Assembly: GCF_001019615.1 (NCBI RefSeq)
Contig: NZ_JNBQ01000016.1
Location: forward strand, 1-64,000
Reading direction: 5' to 3'
Source: Cellulosimicrobium funkei
GTDB lineage: Bacteria; Actinomycetota; Actinomycetes; Actinomycetales; Cellulomonadaceae
DNA: 64,000 bases
Shown here: positions 24,058 through 33,100 of the stretch, in pieces
Layout: each line of letters starts with the position of its first letter
Numbering within the stretch: the first letter of the stretch is position 1
Notes under the pieces: model-generated
Database searches by the model: none
Told to the model about the DNA's origin: nothing
The model's input: the letters and a program-made list of their open reading frames with translations, nothing else
Program-made: the position numbers and the translations under genes

Positions 24058-25241
24058 GGGTCGAGCACGACCTTGATGCAGCCGTCCTCCTTGCGCTGGA
24101 ACGTGCGGTACGCGTCCGGCGCGGACTCGAGCGGGAGCCGGTGCGTGCGCAGGTCCAGGACGCCGAGCGGGTCGGAGACGTCGGCGGCGAGGGGGAGGAC
24201 GTCGTCGGTCCACCGCCGTACGTTCGCCTGGCCCATGCGGAGCGTCACCTGCTTGTCGAACAGCTGCATCATGGGCAGGGGGTCCTTGGCGCCGCCGTAG
24301 ACGCCCGAGATGGACACCGTGCCGCCGCGGCGCACGAGGTCGAACGCGGTGTAGAGGGCCGCGAGGCGGTCGGTCGCGGCGCGCTCGGTGAGCGGCGCCG
24401 CGATCGCGTCGGGCAGGACGCCGACGACCTTCTGCGTGGCCTCGGCGAGCGGAGAGCCGTGCGCCTCCATGCCGACCGCGTCGATGACGGAGTCGGCGCC
24501 GCGGCCGAACGTGAGGTCGCGCACCGCCGCGGCGAGGTCGTCGACGGCGGACGGGTCGAGGGTCTCGACGCCGTGCCGCTCCGCCATCGCGCGCCGCTCC
24601 GGGACGAGGTCGACGCCCACGACGCGGGACGCCCCGCGGTGGAGCGCGATCCGGCCGGACATCTGCCCGACGGGACCGAGTCCGAGGACCACGACCGTGC
24701 CGCCCGGCGGGACGTCGGCGTACTCGACCGCCTGCCACGCGGTCGGCAGGACGTCCGACAGGTAGAGGTAACGCTCGTCCGGCGACCCGTCGTCGGGCAC
24801 GACGACGGGCCCGTACTGGGCCTGCGGCACGCGCAGGTACTGGGCCTGGCCGCCGGGCACCTGGCCGTAGAGCTTGGTGTACCCGAAGAGCGCGGCGCCC
24901 TTGTCCTGCGAGCGGACCTGCGTCGTCTCGCACTGCGTCTGGAGGCCGCGCTCGCACATCCAGCAGTGCCCGCACGCGATGTTGAACGGGATCACGACGC
25001 GGTCGCCGACCCGGAGGTTCCCGGCCTCCGGCCCCACCTCCTCGACGACGCCCATCGCCTCGTGGCCGAGGACGTCGCCCGCGTCGAGGAACATCCCGAG
25101 CACCCCGTACAGGTGCAGGTCGGAGCCGCAGATCGCGGTCGACGTGACGCGCACGACCGCGTCCGTGGGCTGCTCGATCCGGGGGTCGGGCACGTCCTCG
25201 ACGCTCACCTTCTCGCGTCCCTGCCAGGTCAGTGCTCGCAT
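24048..25241 (-). CDS. Zinc-dependent alcohol dehydrogenase (MDR family)
   Basis: A 397-residue zinc MDR enzyme. Catalytic zinc ligands are C38-type ICGSDLHLYG and GHEAMGVVEEVG; the structural zinc loop is CGHCWMCERGLQTQC. The NAD site is VVVLGLGPVGQM. The long insert and C-terminus resemble the glutathione-independent formaldehyde dehydrogenase-like/threonine-dehydrogenase-like branch. The ATG at 25241 follows GGAAGGA. It lies 86 bases after the sugar importer permease and directly before the FAD oxidoreductase, so it may oxidise an imported sugar or alcohol. Confidence 0.9.
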   Translation of the reverse strand: MRALTWQGREKVSVEDVPDPRIEQPTDAVVRVTSTAICGSDLHLYGVLGMFLDAGDVLGHEAMGVVEEVGPEAGNLRVGDRVVIPFNIACGHCWMCERGLQTQCETTQVRSQDKGAALFGYTKLYGQVPGGQAQYLRVPQAQYGPVVVPDDGSPDERYLYLSDVLPTAWQAVEYADVPPGGTVVVLGLGPVGQMSGRIALHRGASRVVGVDLVPERRAMAERHGVETLDPSAVDDLAAAVRDLTFGRGADSVIDAVGMEAHGSPLAEATQKVVGVLPDAIAAPLTERAATDRLAALYTAFDLVRRGGTVSISGVYGGAKDPLPMMQLFDKQVTLRMGQANVRRWTDDVLPLAADVSDPLGVLDLRTHRLPLESAPDAYRTFQRKEDGCIKVVLDPWA

Positions 25242-25260
25242 GGTGCTGCCGTCCTTCCGT

Positions 25261-25316
25261 GGGTGGTGCGTGTGCGTGGTGCGTGCTGCGTGGTGCGTGG
25301 TGCGGGTGCGCGGTGG
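25261..25316. repeat. Low-complexity TGGTGCG-type tandem repeat
   Basis: The gap between the permease and zinc dehydrogenase genes is made mainly of imperfect TGGTGCG/TGCGTG units. It separates the importer from the enzymes in an otherwise overlapping gene row and could vary in length by slippage. Confidence 0.6.
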
Positions 25317-25327
25317 GTACCGCGTGC

Positions 25328-26287
25328 TCAGCCCTTGCTCCCCGTCGTCGCCACCCCCTCGACGAAGTGCCGCTGGCCGAGGAAGAAGAGGAGGATCATC
25401 GGGAGGGTCGTGATGACGGAGGCCGTGACGACGACCTCCCACTGCGACTCGCCCCCGGGGCCGAACTGGTCGATGAGCGCCTTGAGCCCACGCGGGATCG
25501 TGAACGTCGACGAGTCCTGCAGGTAGATGAGCGGCCGCATGAGGTCGGTCCACGCCGCCTGGGCCTCGAAGAGGAGCGTCAGGACGAGGGCCGGGCGGCA
25601 CAGCGGCACGGCGATGCGCCAGAACATCTGCCAGTTGTTCGCCCCGTCGAGGCGGGCCGCCTCGAACGGCTCGCGCGGCAGCCCGAGGAAGAACTGCCGC
25701 AGCAGGAACACGTAGAACGCGCTCGCGAAGAGGTTGCCCGCCCACAGCGGCACGTTCGTGCCGACGAGCCCGAGCTGGTTCCAGATGAGGAAGGTCGGGA
25801 TCATCGTCACGGCGCCGGGAAGCATCATCGTCGCGAGGACGAGGCCGAACAGGGCGCCCCGGCCGCGGAAGCGGAAGAACGCGAAGCCCCAGGCGACGAG
25901 CGCGCTCGACACCGTGACCAGGCCCGCCGCGAGCACGGTGACGACGACGGTGTTCCCGAGCCACAGCGCGAGCGGCGCCTCCTGCCACACGGTCACGTAG
26001 TTGTCGAGCGTGAACGTGCGCGGCACGAGCCGGTTGTCGAACACCTCGGCGCGCGGCTTGAACGACGCGGAGAGCAGCCAGAGCAGCGGGTAGACGAACG
26101 CGACCGTGGCGAGCACGAGCGCCGCGAGCACGACCGCGCGCAGCCACCGGCGGCGCGGTCCGCGCCCGGCGCCACGGGTCCGCGCGGGGGGCGGCGGACC
26201 CAGGGCCTCGGGCGCACCCGTCGTCGGGTCCGGCGCGGCGCCCGGGCCGCTCACGGCGGGACGGGGGAAGGAGGGTGCGGTGGTCAT
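25328..26287 (-). CDS. Carbohydrate ABC transporter permease (MalG/UgpE type)
   Basis: A 319-residue inner-membrane permease. A Pro/Ala-rich cytosolic N-terminus (about 45 residues) is followed by six membrane segments. The EAA loop is EPFEAARLDGANNWQMFWRI, which contacts the ATPase. It pairs with the permease encoded upstream, whose stop it overlaps (ATGA). Confidence 0.9.
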   Translation of the reverse strand: MTTAPSFPRPAVSGPGAAPDPTTGAPEALGPPPPARTRGAGRGPRRRWLRAVVLAALVLATVAFVYPLLWLLSASFKPRAEVFDNRLVPRTFTLDNYVTVWQEAPLALWLGNTVVVTVLAAGLVTVSSALVAWGFAFFRFRGRGALFGLVLATMMLPGAVTMIPTFLIWNQLGLVGTNVPLWAGNLFASAFYVFLLRQFFLGLPREPFEAARLDGANNWQMFWRIAVPLCRPALVLTLLFEAQAAWTDLMRPLIYLQDSSTFTIPRGLKALIDQFGPGGESQWEVVVTASVITTLPMILLFFLGQRHFVEGVATTGSKG

Positions 26288-27279
26288 CGCTGCTCCCCCT
26301 CGTAGTAGACGAGTCGTCGGGACACGAGGAGCTGGACGAGCGTGACGAGCATGATGACGACGAACAGCAGCCACGCGAGCGCCGACGCGTACCCCATGTG
26401 GAGCTCCTGGAAGCCCTCCTGGAAGAGATAGATCACGTAGAACAGCGCGGCGTCGTTGCGGTAGGTCGAGTTCCCGGCGCCGAAGTAGGCCGAGTACGCC
26501 TCGGTGAACATCTGGAACCCGGCGATCGTGTTGATGACGACGACGAAGAACAGCGCGCCGCTGATCATCGGCACGGTCACGGCGCGCGTGCGGCGCCAGA
26601 ACCCGGCGCCGTCGACGCGCGCGGCGTCGTACAGGTCGTTGGGCACGTTGCGCAGCGCCGCGAGCAGGATGATGACGGCCGACCCGACGGTCCACAGGCT
26701 GATGAGCACGAGTCCGGGCTTGATCCAGGCCTGGTCGGTCGTCCACGACGGACCCTGGATGCCGAACCACGACAAGACCTGGTTGACGACGCCGTACTGG
26801 CCGTTGAACAGCAGCAGGAGCAGCACACCGACGGCGACCGGCGGCGTCATCTTCGGGATGAAGAACGCCGTGCGGAAGAACCCCGCCGACCGGCCCGCCT
26901 GGTTGAGCAGCAGGGCGAGCGCGAGCCCGACGACCGTGTACAGCGGCACCTGGACGACCGTGTACACGAGCGTGTTCCACAGGGAGAGCGCGACCTTCGG
27001 GTCCTGCGCCATCTCGCGGTAGTTGTCCAGCCCGACGAACGTCGGGTCGTTGATGACGTCGTAGTCCGTGAACGACAGGTAGGCGCTGTACACGATGGGC
27101 CACGCCGTGAAGACGAGGAACCCCACGATCCACGGGCTGATGAAGCGCAGCGCCGCGTTGCGCTCACGGCGCTCGGACGGGCTCGGCCGCCCGCGCCGGC
27201 GCCCGGACGGCGCCGTGCGCGGCCCGCCCGCGGCCGGTGGTGGGGTCGGCAGGCTCGGTACGACGTCCGCTGCCGCCAC
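26284..27279 (-). CDS. Sugar ABC transporter permease (MalF/UgpA type)
   Basis: A 331-residue permease with six membrane segments after a charged N-terminus. The ERNAALRFISPWIVGFLVF start and the EAA loop VPNDLYDAARVDGAGFWRR are typical. It starts at GTG 27279, one base after the stop of the binding-protein gene, with GAGGAGGG inside that gene's end. It forms the membrane channel with the next gene. Confidence 0.9.
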   Translation of the reverse strand: MAAADVVPSLPTPPPAAGGPRTAPSGRRRGRPSPSERRERNAALRFISPWIVGFLVFTAWPIVYSAYLSFTDYDVINDPTFVGLDNYREMAQDPKVALSLWNTLVYTVVQVPLYTVVGLALALLLNQAGRSAGFFRTAFFIPKMTPPVAVGVLLLLLFNGQYGVVNQVLSWFGIQGPSWTTDQAWIKPGLVLISLWTVGSAVIILLAALRNVPNDLYDAARVDGAGFWRRTRAVTVPMISGALFFVVVINTIAGFQMFTEAYSAYFGAGNSTYRNDAALFYVIYLFQEGFQELHMGYASALAWLLFVVIMLVTLVQLLVSRRLVYYEGEQR

Positions 27280-27280
27280 C

Positions 27281-28672
27281 TCAGCCCTCCTCGTCCCACT
27301 GCGCCCAGGCGTCGTCGAGCGCCTTCTGGGCCTCGTCCTGGGCCTGCGCGAGGGCGTCCGCCGGCTCCTGCTGACCGTTGAGCACGCGGTTCACGGCGTC
27401 CTGCCACGCGGTCTCGAACTCGTTGTCCGCGGGGTTGGCGGGCAGCGCGAACGTCGCGTCGTTCGCCTCGTACATGGCGTCGATCGCGTCCTTCCACGGC
27501 TGCGGCGCGTCGTCGGGGACGAGGTCGTCGCGGATCTGCTCGTCCGCGTCCTCGTTGCCGGTGAGGACGCCCGTGAACACGAGGCCGTCCTGCGCACGCG
27601 CGTCCGCGCGCGCCTGCGCCGCCTGCACCCACGCGTCCGTCTCGGTCATCAGGCGCGCGAAGCGGCACGCCGCGGCAGGGTTCTCGCTCCCGCGCGGCAC
27701 GGCCCAGGCCGAGCCCGACGCGAAGGCGATCGCGTCGCCGTCGGGCGTGCGCACGGCGTCGAAGGCCATGGGTGCGTCGGGCGACGACTCGTTGAGCACG
27801 TTGATGTACCACTGCTCCATCGGCATCGCGCCGAGCACGCCCGTCGCGAACTGGTTGCCGGCGCCGAAGAAGTCGGCCGAGTCGCGGTACGTCTTGACCG
27901 CCGGGAACCCGCCCTGCGCGTCGTAGATGCCGACCGCCCACTCGAGCGACTCGACGACCTCGGGCGCGTCGAGCTGCGCCGTCCGGCCGTCCTCGGACAG
28001 CAGGTCCGCGCCGACCGACTTGGCCCACAGCGGGAGGAACTCCGGCAGCTTGGAGTCGAACCCGATGACGCTCAGGGTCCCTCCGTCGGTACGCATCAGC
28101 GCCTCGTTCGCCGCGGTGACCGCGTCACGGTCGGAGCCGTTCACGTCCTCGATCGTGAGGCCGGCCGCCGACAGCAGGTCCGCGTTCGCCATCGTCACCT
28201 GGACCTGGTTGAACTCGGGGATGCCGTAGACGCTGCCGTCGAACGTCACCTGCTCGACGGCCGTGTCGACGAACGCGTCCATGTCGACGCTCTCGGCGTC
28301 GACGCACTCGTCGAGCGGGAGGATCGCGTCGCGCGACGCGAACGTCCCGATCTGGTCGCGGTTGGCGTAGACGAGGTCGGGCGGGTTGCCCGACGCCACG
28401 GCCGAGAGGAAGGCCTGGATGTCGAGCTCCCCCTCGGACAGGCGCACGTCGACGCCCTCGAGGTCCTGCACGGCGCGGTCGTACCGGACCTCGCCGATCT
28501 CGTCGCCGGTGCCGAACCCCATGATCGAGAGCTCGCCGGACGGCGCCTCGTCGGCCGAGAAGTCGGCGTCCGCGCCGTCGTCACCCGTGCCCTGGGCGCA
28601 GCCCGTCAGGGCCAGGGCGGCCACCACCAAGCTCGTTCCTGCGGCTGCCGCGCCGCGTCGGCGGACCATCAT
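27281..28672 (-). CDS. Extracellular sugar-binding lipoprotein
   Basis: A 463-residue family 1 solute-binding protein. The signal peptide ends in the lipobox ALTGC (Cys about residue 25), so it is lipid-anchored outside the membrane. EFNQVQVTMANADLLSAAGL and GSAWAVPRGSENPAAA fit sugar-binding proteins. Two adjacent ATGs (28672, 28669) follow GGAGG; the first is taken. It delivers a sugar to the two permeases downstream. No ATPase gene is present, so a shared MsiK-type ATPase is expected. The sugar is not known. Confidence 0.9.
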   Translation of the reverse strand: MMVRRRGAAAAGTSLVVAALALTGCAQGTGDDGADADFSADEAPSGELSIMGFGTGDEIGEVRYDRAVQDLEGVDVRLSEGELDIQAFLSAVASGNPPDLVYANRDQIGTFASRDAILPLDECVDAESVDMDAFVDTAVEQVTFDGSVYGIPEFNQVQVTMANADLLSAAGLTIEDVNGSDRDAVTAANEALMRTDGGTLSVIGFDSKLPEFLPLWAKSVGADLLSEDGRTAQLDAPEVVESLEWAVGIYDAQGGFPAVKTYRDSADFFGAGNQFATGVLGAMPMEQWYINVLNESSPDAPMAFDAVRTPDGDAIAFASGSAWAVPRGSENPAAACRFARLMTETDAWVQAAQARADARAQDGLVFTGVLTGNEDADEQIRDDLVPDDAPQPWKDAIDAMYEANDATFALPANPADNEFETAWQDAVNRVLNGQQEPADALAQAQDEAQKALDDAWAQWDEEG

Positions 28673-28733
28673 CTGCCTCCTCGTGGGGGCCACGGGGGCC
28701 GGCAGGGGTGCGCGACGCCACCGTGGTGCTCGA

Positions 28734-28782
28734 CGGCGTCGGCGGCTGGCTGCACCGACGCCGCCAGTGAAGCACCGGCTTC
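28734..28782. promoter_or_regulatory. Two inverted repeats upstream of the sugar-binding protein gene
   Basis: A 9-bp inverted repeat (28734-28742 with 28755-28763) and a GAAGC-accg-GCTTC repeat (28769-28782) lie in the 196-base gap between the divergent importer and FUSC genes. Either could be an operator or leader hairpin. The second lacks the CG centre of a LacI site. Confidence 0.3.
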
Positions 28783-28868
28783 GCCCGCTCACACGCCGAG
28801 CCGGTTCTCCGGCGCGTGCGGCCCCGGTGGGCGTGCGGGCACCGGGGGTGCGCGGCACCCTCGTTCCC

Positions 28869-29996
28869 GTGGTGAGCGAGGACAGCGCCGCGGGCGGGAG
28901 CCGCCGCGGCGGGCGGGCGGTCGAGGCCGGTGCGCGGGCACGTCGCGCCGTGGCGGCCGCGCAGCGGCAGTGGGTGCGCCACCCCCGGTGGTCGCTCGCG
29001 GTCAAGGGCGCGGTCGCCGCCGCCCTCGCCTGGTTCGTCGGCGTGCTCGCGCCCGAGCCGTTCTCCGACTACCCCTACTACGCGCCGCTGGGCGCCGTCG
29101 TCGCGACGACGAGCACGCTCGCCCGCTCGGTCCGCGAGTCCACCCAGGCGATCCTCGCGATCCTCGTCGGTGCGGTCATCGCGCGCGGCGTCGACCTCGT
29201 CCTCTCCCCGAGCGCGCTGTCGGTCGCGCTCGTCGTCGGGCTCGCGCTCCTGTGCTCGGGCTGGCGCCGCTTCGGCGAGATGGGCACGTGGGCGGTGACG
29301 TCGGCGCTGTTCGTCCTCATCATCGGCAACGCGGCCAAGGTCGAGTTCGTCGGCGCGTACGCCGGGCTCGTCGTCGTGGGCGCGGCCATCGGCGTCGGGA
29401 TCAACCTCCTGGTCCCGCCGCTGCCGCTCACGCCGACCGAGGAGGCGCTCGACGGGCTGCGCGACACGCTCGTCGACCAGGTCGAGGCGCTCGCGGACGG
29501 GCTCGACGGGGAGCGACCGCCGTCCGCGGAGGAGTGGGAGGAACGCCGCCGCGAGGTGGAGCCGACGCTCGCGCGTGCGCGCGACGCCGTCTCGCGCACG
29601 CGCGAGGCCGCGCGGGCGAACATCCGGCTGCGCCGGCACCGGGACTGGGCGGTCTCCCAGGTGCGGCGCGCGCAGGAGCTGGAGGTGTCCGCGGACGTCG
29701 TGGGGTCGCTCGTCCGGCTCCTCGTCGAGTGGGAGCGCGAGGGGCGCGACGACCTGGCGCTGGGAGCCCGACTGCGCCCGCTCGCGGCCCGTGCGCTCGA
29801 CGCCTACGCGGCCGCCCTGCGCTCTGTCAGCACCGAGCCCGCCGAGGAGGAGGCGCTGCGCGCCCTGGCCGCCCGTGCGGAGGACCTGCGCAGCGCGGTC
29901 CGGGAGGCGCGGCAGGAGGTCGACGAGGACTACTTCGTCGCCGGCGCGGTCGTGCTCGCCCTCCGGCGCGGTGCGGCGGTCCTCGCCGCCACCTGA
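28869..29996 (+). CDS. FUSC/aromatic-acid-exporter-like membrane protein
   Basis: About 375 residues. The N-terminal half has about six short membrane segments (VKGAVAAALAWFVGVLAP, PYYAPLGAVVATTSTLARS with the conserved PL/A-x-S pattern, VGAAIGVGINLLVPP), as in the FUSC domain of aromatic acid exporters. The C-terminal half is a charged, helical cytosolic region. The start is uncertain: adjacent GTGs at 28869 and 28872 have no ribosome site. It is divergent from the sugar importer. The substrate is unknown. Confidence 0.75.
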   Translation: MVSEDSAAGGSRRGGRAVEAGARARRAVAAAQRQWVRHPRWSLAVKGAVAAALAWFVGVLAPEPFSDYPYYAPLGAVVATTSTLARSVRESTQAILAILVGAVIARGVDLVLSPSALSVALVVGLALLCSGWRRFGEMGTWAVTSALFVLIIGNAAKVEFVGAYAGLVVVGAAIGVGINLLVPPLPLTPTEEALDGLRDTLVDQVEALADGLDGERPPSAEEWEERRREVEPTLARARDAVSRTREAARANIRLRRHRDWAVSQVRRAQELEVSADVVGSLVRLLVEWEREGRDDLALGARLRPLAARALDAYAAALRSVSTEPAEEEALRALAARAEDLRSAVREARQEVDEDYFVAGAVVLALRRGAAVLAAT

Positions 29997-30044
29997 CCGC
30001 GGTCTCGCGTCGTCGCTCCCGCAGCACCGCGGGGCCGGACGCAC

Positions 30045-30102
30045 GAGCCGCCCCGGACCCGCCGGCTGGTCGGACGCAGCCGTCGCGGTGCCGGGGCGGC
30101 TC
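30045..30102. terminator. Bidirectional terminator hairpin
   Basis: Perfect 12-bp arms (30045-30056 and 30091-30102) enclose 34 bases that can fold further. It lies between the convergent FUSC gene and the secreted dehydrogenase gene. Confidence 0.65.
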
Positions 30103-30137
30103 ACGCGGTCAGGAAGTGGCGCTCATGCGCGGGGGGG

Positions 30138-33100
30138 TCACCCGCACGTGTGCGCGTCGTGCTCGACCACGACCTCGCTCGTCACCTCCTCGCCGTCGAC
30201 CGTCGCGGTCGCGGAGACCGTGACCTCGCCGGCGTCGACCGTCGTGGCGCGCGTCGCGAACGACTGGTAGGCGGCCTTGCCGGGCTGGACGTCCGCGACC
30301 GTCCGCGACCCGAACGCCGTCGTGAGCGTCACGTCCGCCGGGCCGTCGGACGCGTTCGTCGCCGCGACGGCGAGGTACGCCTTGCCCGCGAGGCACCGCG
30401 GGGAGACCGTCACGTCGAGCTCGACCCCGGCCGGCTCGGCGGCCGGCGTGACGACGAGGCCGCGCAGGCTCCCGGTGTTGTCGAACGAGCCGAAGCCGAC
30501 GCGCCCCTCGGTGAACGTCGTGTCGTTCGCCGTGAGGAGCGGGGTGTCGAGCCCGTCGAGGTACACGGCGATGTCGCCGCTGTCCGCGCAGCGCACGACG
30601 CGCACGTCGTGCCACTCCTCGTCCGTGACCGCCGGCGGGGCGCCGACCGCGCCGTCCCACTGGTCGTCGATCCGCTCCCGGTCCTTGCCGTCCACCTTGA
30701 AGATGCCGTTGTGGGCGTAGATCGTGTTGTCCTGCGACAGGTGGGCGTAGTAGTACTCCGTGTCCGACTGCCAGCCGAACACCACGATCACGTCCCGGTT
30801 GTTCACCGACGCCGGGGCGTCGAGCCTGACCTCGGCGTCGAGCGCGAACGAGCCGAGCTCGGGACCCTCGGTGAGGACGGCGTACTCGAACGGGCGGCGG
30901 ATGCCGTCGTTCGGGTTGTCGCCCGCCTGGGCGAGGACGACCGCGTCGCCGGGGAACTGCCACTTGGCCGGCGTCCGCGGCGCCCAGTGCTCGGCCGCCA
31001 GGACGTCCGTGATCGGCTCGCCCGCCGGCGCGCACGACGGCGGGGCAGGGGGCTCGACCGGCTGGGCGCCGAACCGGGCGTACTGCGCCGCGACCTGCTC
31101 CGGCGTCGGGACGACGTCGAGGAACATGAGGTCGTCCATGCGGCCGTGGAACGGGTTGGCCTCCCGCGTGTCCTGCGGATAGCTGCCGCCGATCTTGAGC
31201 CCCGCGGGGTCGGTCGGGGACGTGGCCCCGGCGCCCCAGGGGTTCGGGGCCGTGTACTGGCCCTCGAGCTCCTCGCCGTTCATGTAGAGCTTCATCTCGC
31301 CGCCCGCGAAGTCGAAGGTCGCGGCGAGGTGGACCCAGCGGTTGCGCTCGAGGATCTGGTCCCACGGCAGGTCGGCCGCGAACGTCCAGGACCCGGCGCC
31401 GTCGACCCGGCGGCCGAGCGCGACGAGCTTGAGCTCGTTCCCGACCGTGATGACCTCGAGCAGCGCGCGCACCGCGTGGCCGTCCGAGGTCCCCGTGAGC
31501 ACGCCCGCGAGACCGATCGCGTTGTAGCGGTCGTCGGGGTTCGCCGTGCCCGAGTTGAGGGCAGGGTGCTCTCCGGTCGGCTTGAACCAGCCCATGACCG
31601 AGATCTCGTCCGCGCCCGCGAAGGCGCCGAGCGAGTCCACGCCCGCGGGGTCGTAGACGCCGGCCTTCCAGTCGTCGTTCGACGCCGTGAGCGGGCTCAT
31701 CTGCTGCGTCTGGAGCGCCTCGCCCGCACCGGGGTAGGCACGGTCGGCCACGCGCATCTCCACGCCGCCGTTGACGAGCTGGATGTTCGTGCCGGACCAG
31801 CCCTGGTCGGCCTCCCACGTCGTGGAGCCCGCGACCGGGTGGTCGAAGTCGTAGTGCGCCGCCACGTTCCCGGCGAGCTCGGGGAGCACGACGGGCGAGG
31901 ACGCCCCGGCGCGCCGCGCGCCGGTGACCTGCCAGATCTTCCCGTTGGCCTTCGAGATGAGGTACAGCTCGCCGTCGGCGTCGGACCCGAAGCGCAGGTC
32001 GACGCGCTGGTCGCCGACGAGCTCCTGGAACGTGGTCTCCTCCCCGTCGGCGAACACCCGCAGGTGCTCGATCTCGGCCAGGTCCGCGAGGTCGCCGTCG
32101 TTGCGCACCATCTCGTCCTGCTCGGTGGCGAGCACCCAGCCGCGCACGAGGTCGGTGAAGAGGTAGCGCCCGCGCAGCTCGGGGATGTCGCCGCGGTAGA
32201 CGAACCCGCCGTTGAGCGCGACGCCCGCGTCCCCGGTCTGGCCGGGGTCGCGGTTGTGGTCGTACGCAGCCACAGGGTAGGTGAACCCGTTCTCGGCGTC
32301 GTTCGCGGGCAGCGGGTAGATCTGGCGGTTGTCGGCGAGGAACGATCCCTCGCGCACCGACCAGCCGAAGTTGTCGCCCGGCTCGACGGCGTAGACGGAC
32401 TCGACCTGCCACTCGCCGATGTGCCCCAGGTACATCGTGTGGTCGCCCTCGGGGTCCCAGCTGATGCGGTGCGGGTCGCGCAGGCCGACGGCGTAGATCT
32501 CCGGCAGCGCGCCCGGCGTGCCGACGAACGGGTTGTCCGCGGGGATCCCGTACTGCCCGTTGGCGGCGTTCGTGCCCAGCGGGTCGATGCGGAAGACCTT
32601 GCCCTGCGGTGTCCCGAGGTTCTGCGGGTTGCCGTTGCCGACGCCGTTGCCCCCGTCGCCCACGAGGACGTAGAGGTTCCCGTAGTCGGCGTCACCCTCG
32701 GCCACCGTGGGGTTGAACGCGATCTGCTGCACCGTGTGCACGCGGCCGGCGAACGGCACGCGCAGGACCTCGCGGCTCGTGCCCTCGAAGACCGGCGCCG
32801 ACGGGTCCGTCGCCTTCCACTCCGTGACGACGCTGTGGAACTGCGTGTTGCCGTATGCCGGGTAGTCCGGGGTGTCCTCCGTCAGCGCCGTGCCGCCCTC
32901 GGTGTGCACGGTGTAGAACAGGCCGTTCTCGGCGAAGTCGGGGTGGAACTCGGCAGAGCCGACGCCGGTGCCGAGGCCCGCGCTGTTGTGGAAGTTGTCG
33001 AGGAACTGCTGGCGCACGTCCAGGTACGGCACGTACGCGCCCGTGTCCTTGTCGACGGTGTAGAGGACCGCGTTGTTGTCCGGCACCATGAGGCGGCCCG

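Noticed and set aside
25261-25316. TGGTGCG repeats as a CRISPR-like array
   Set aside because: Units are 6-7 bases, imperfect and without spacers.
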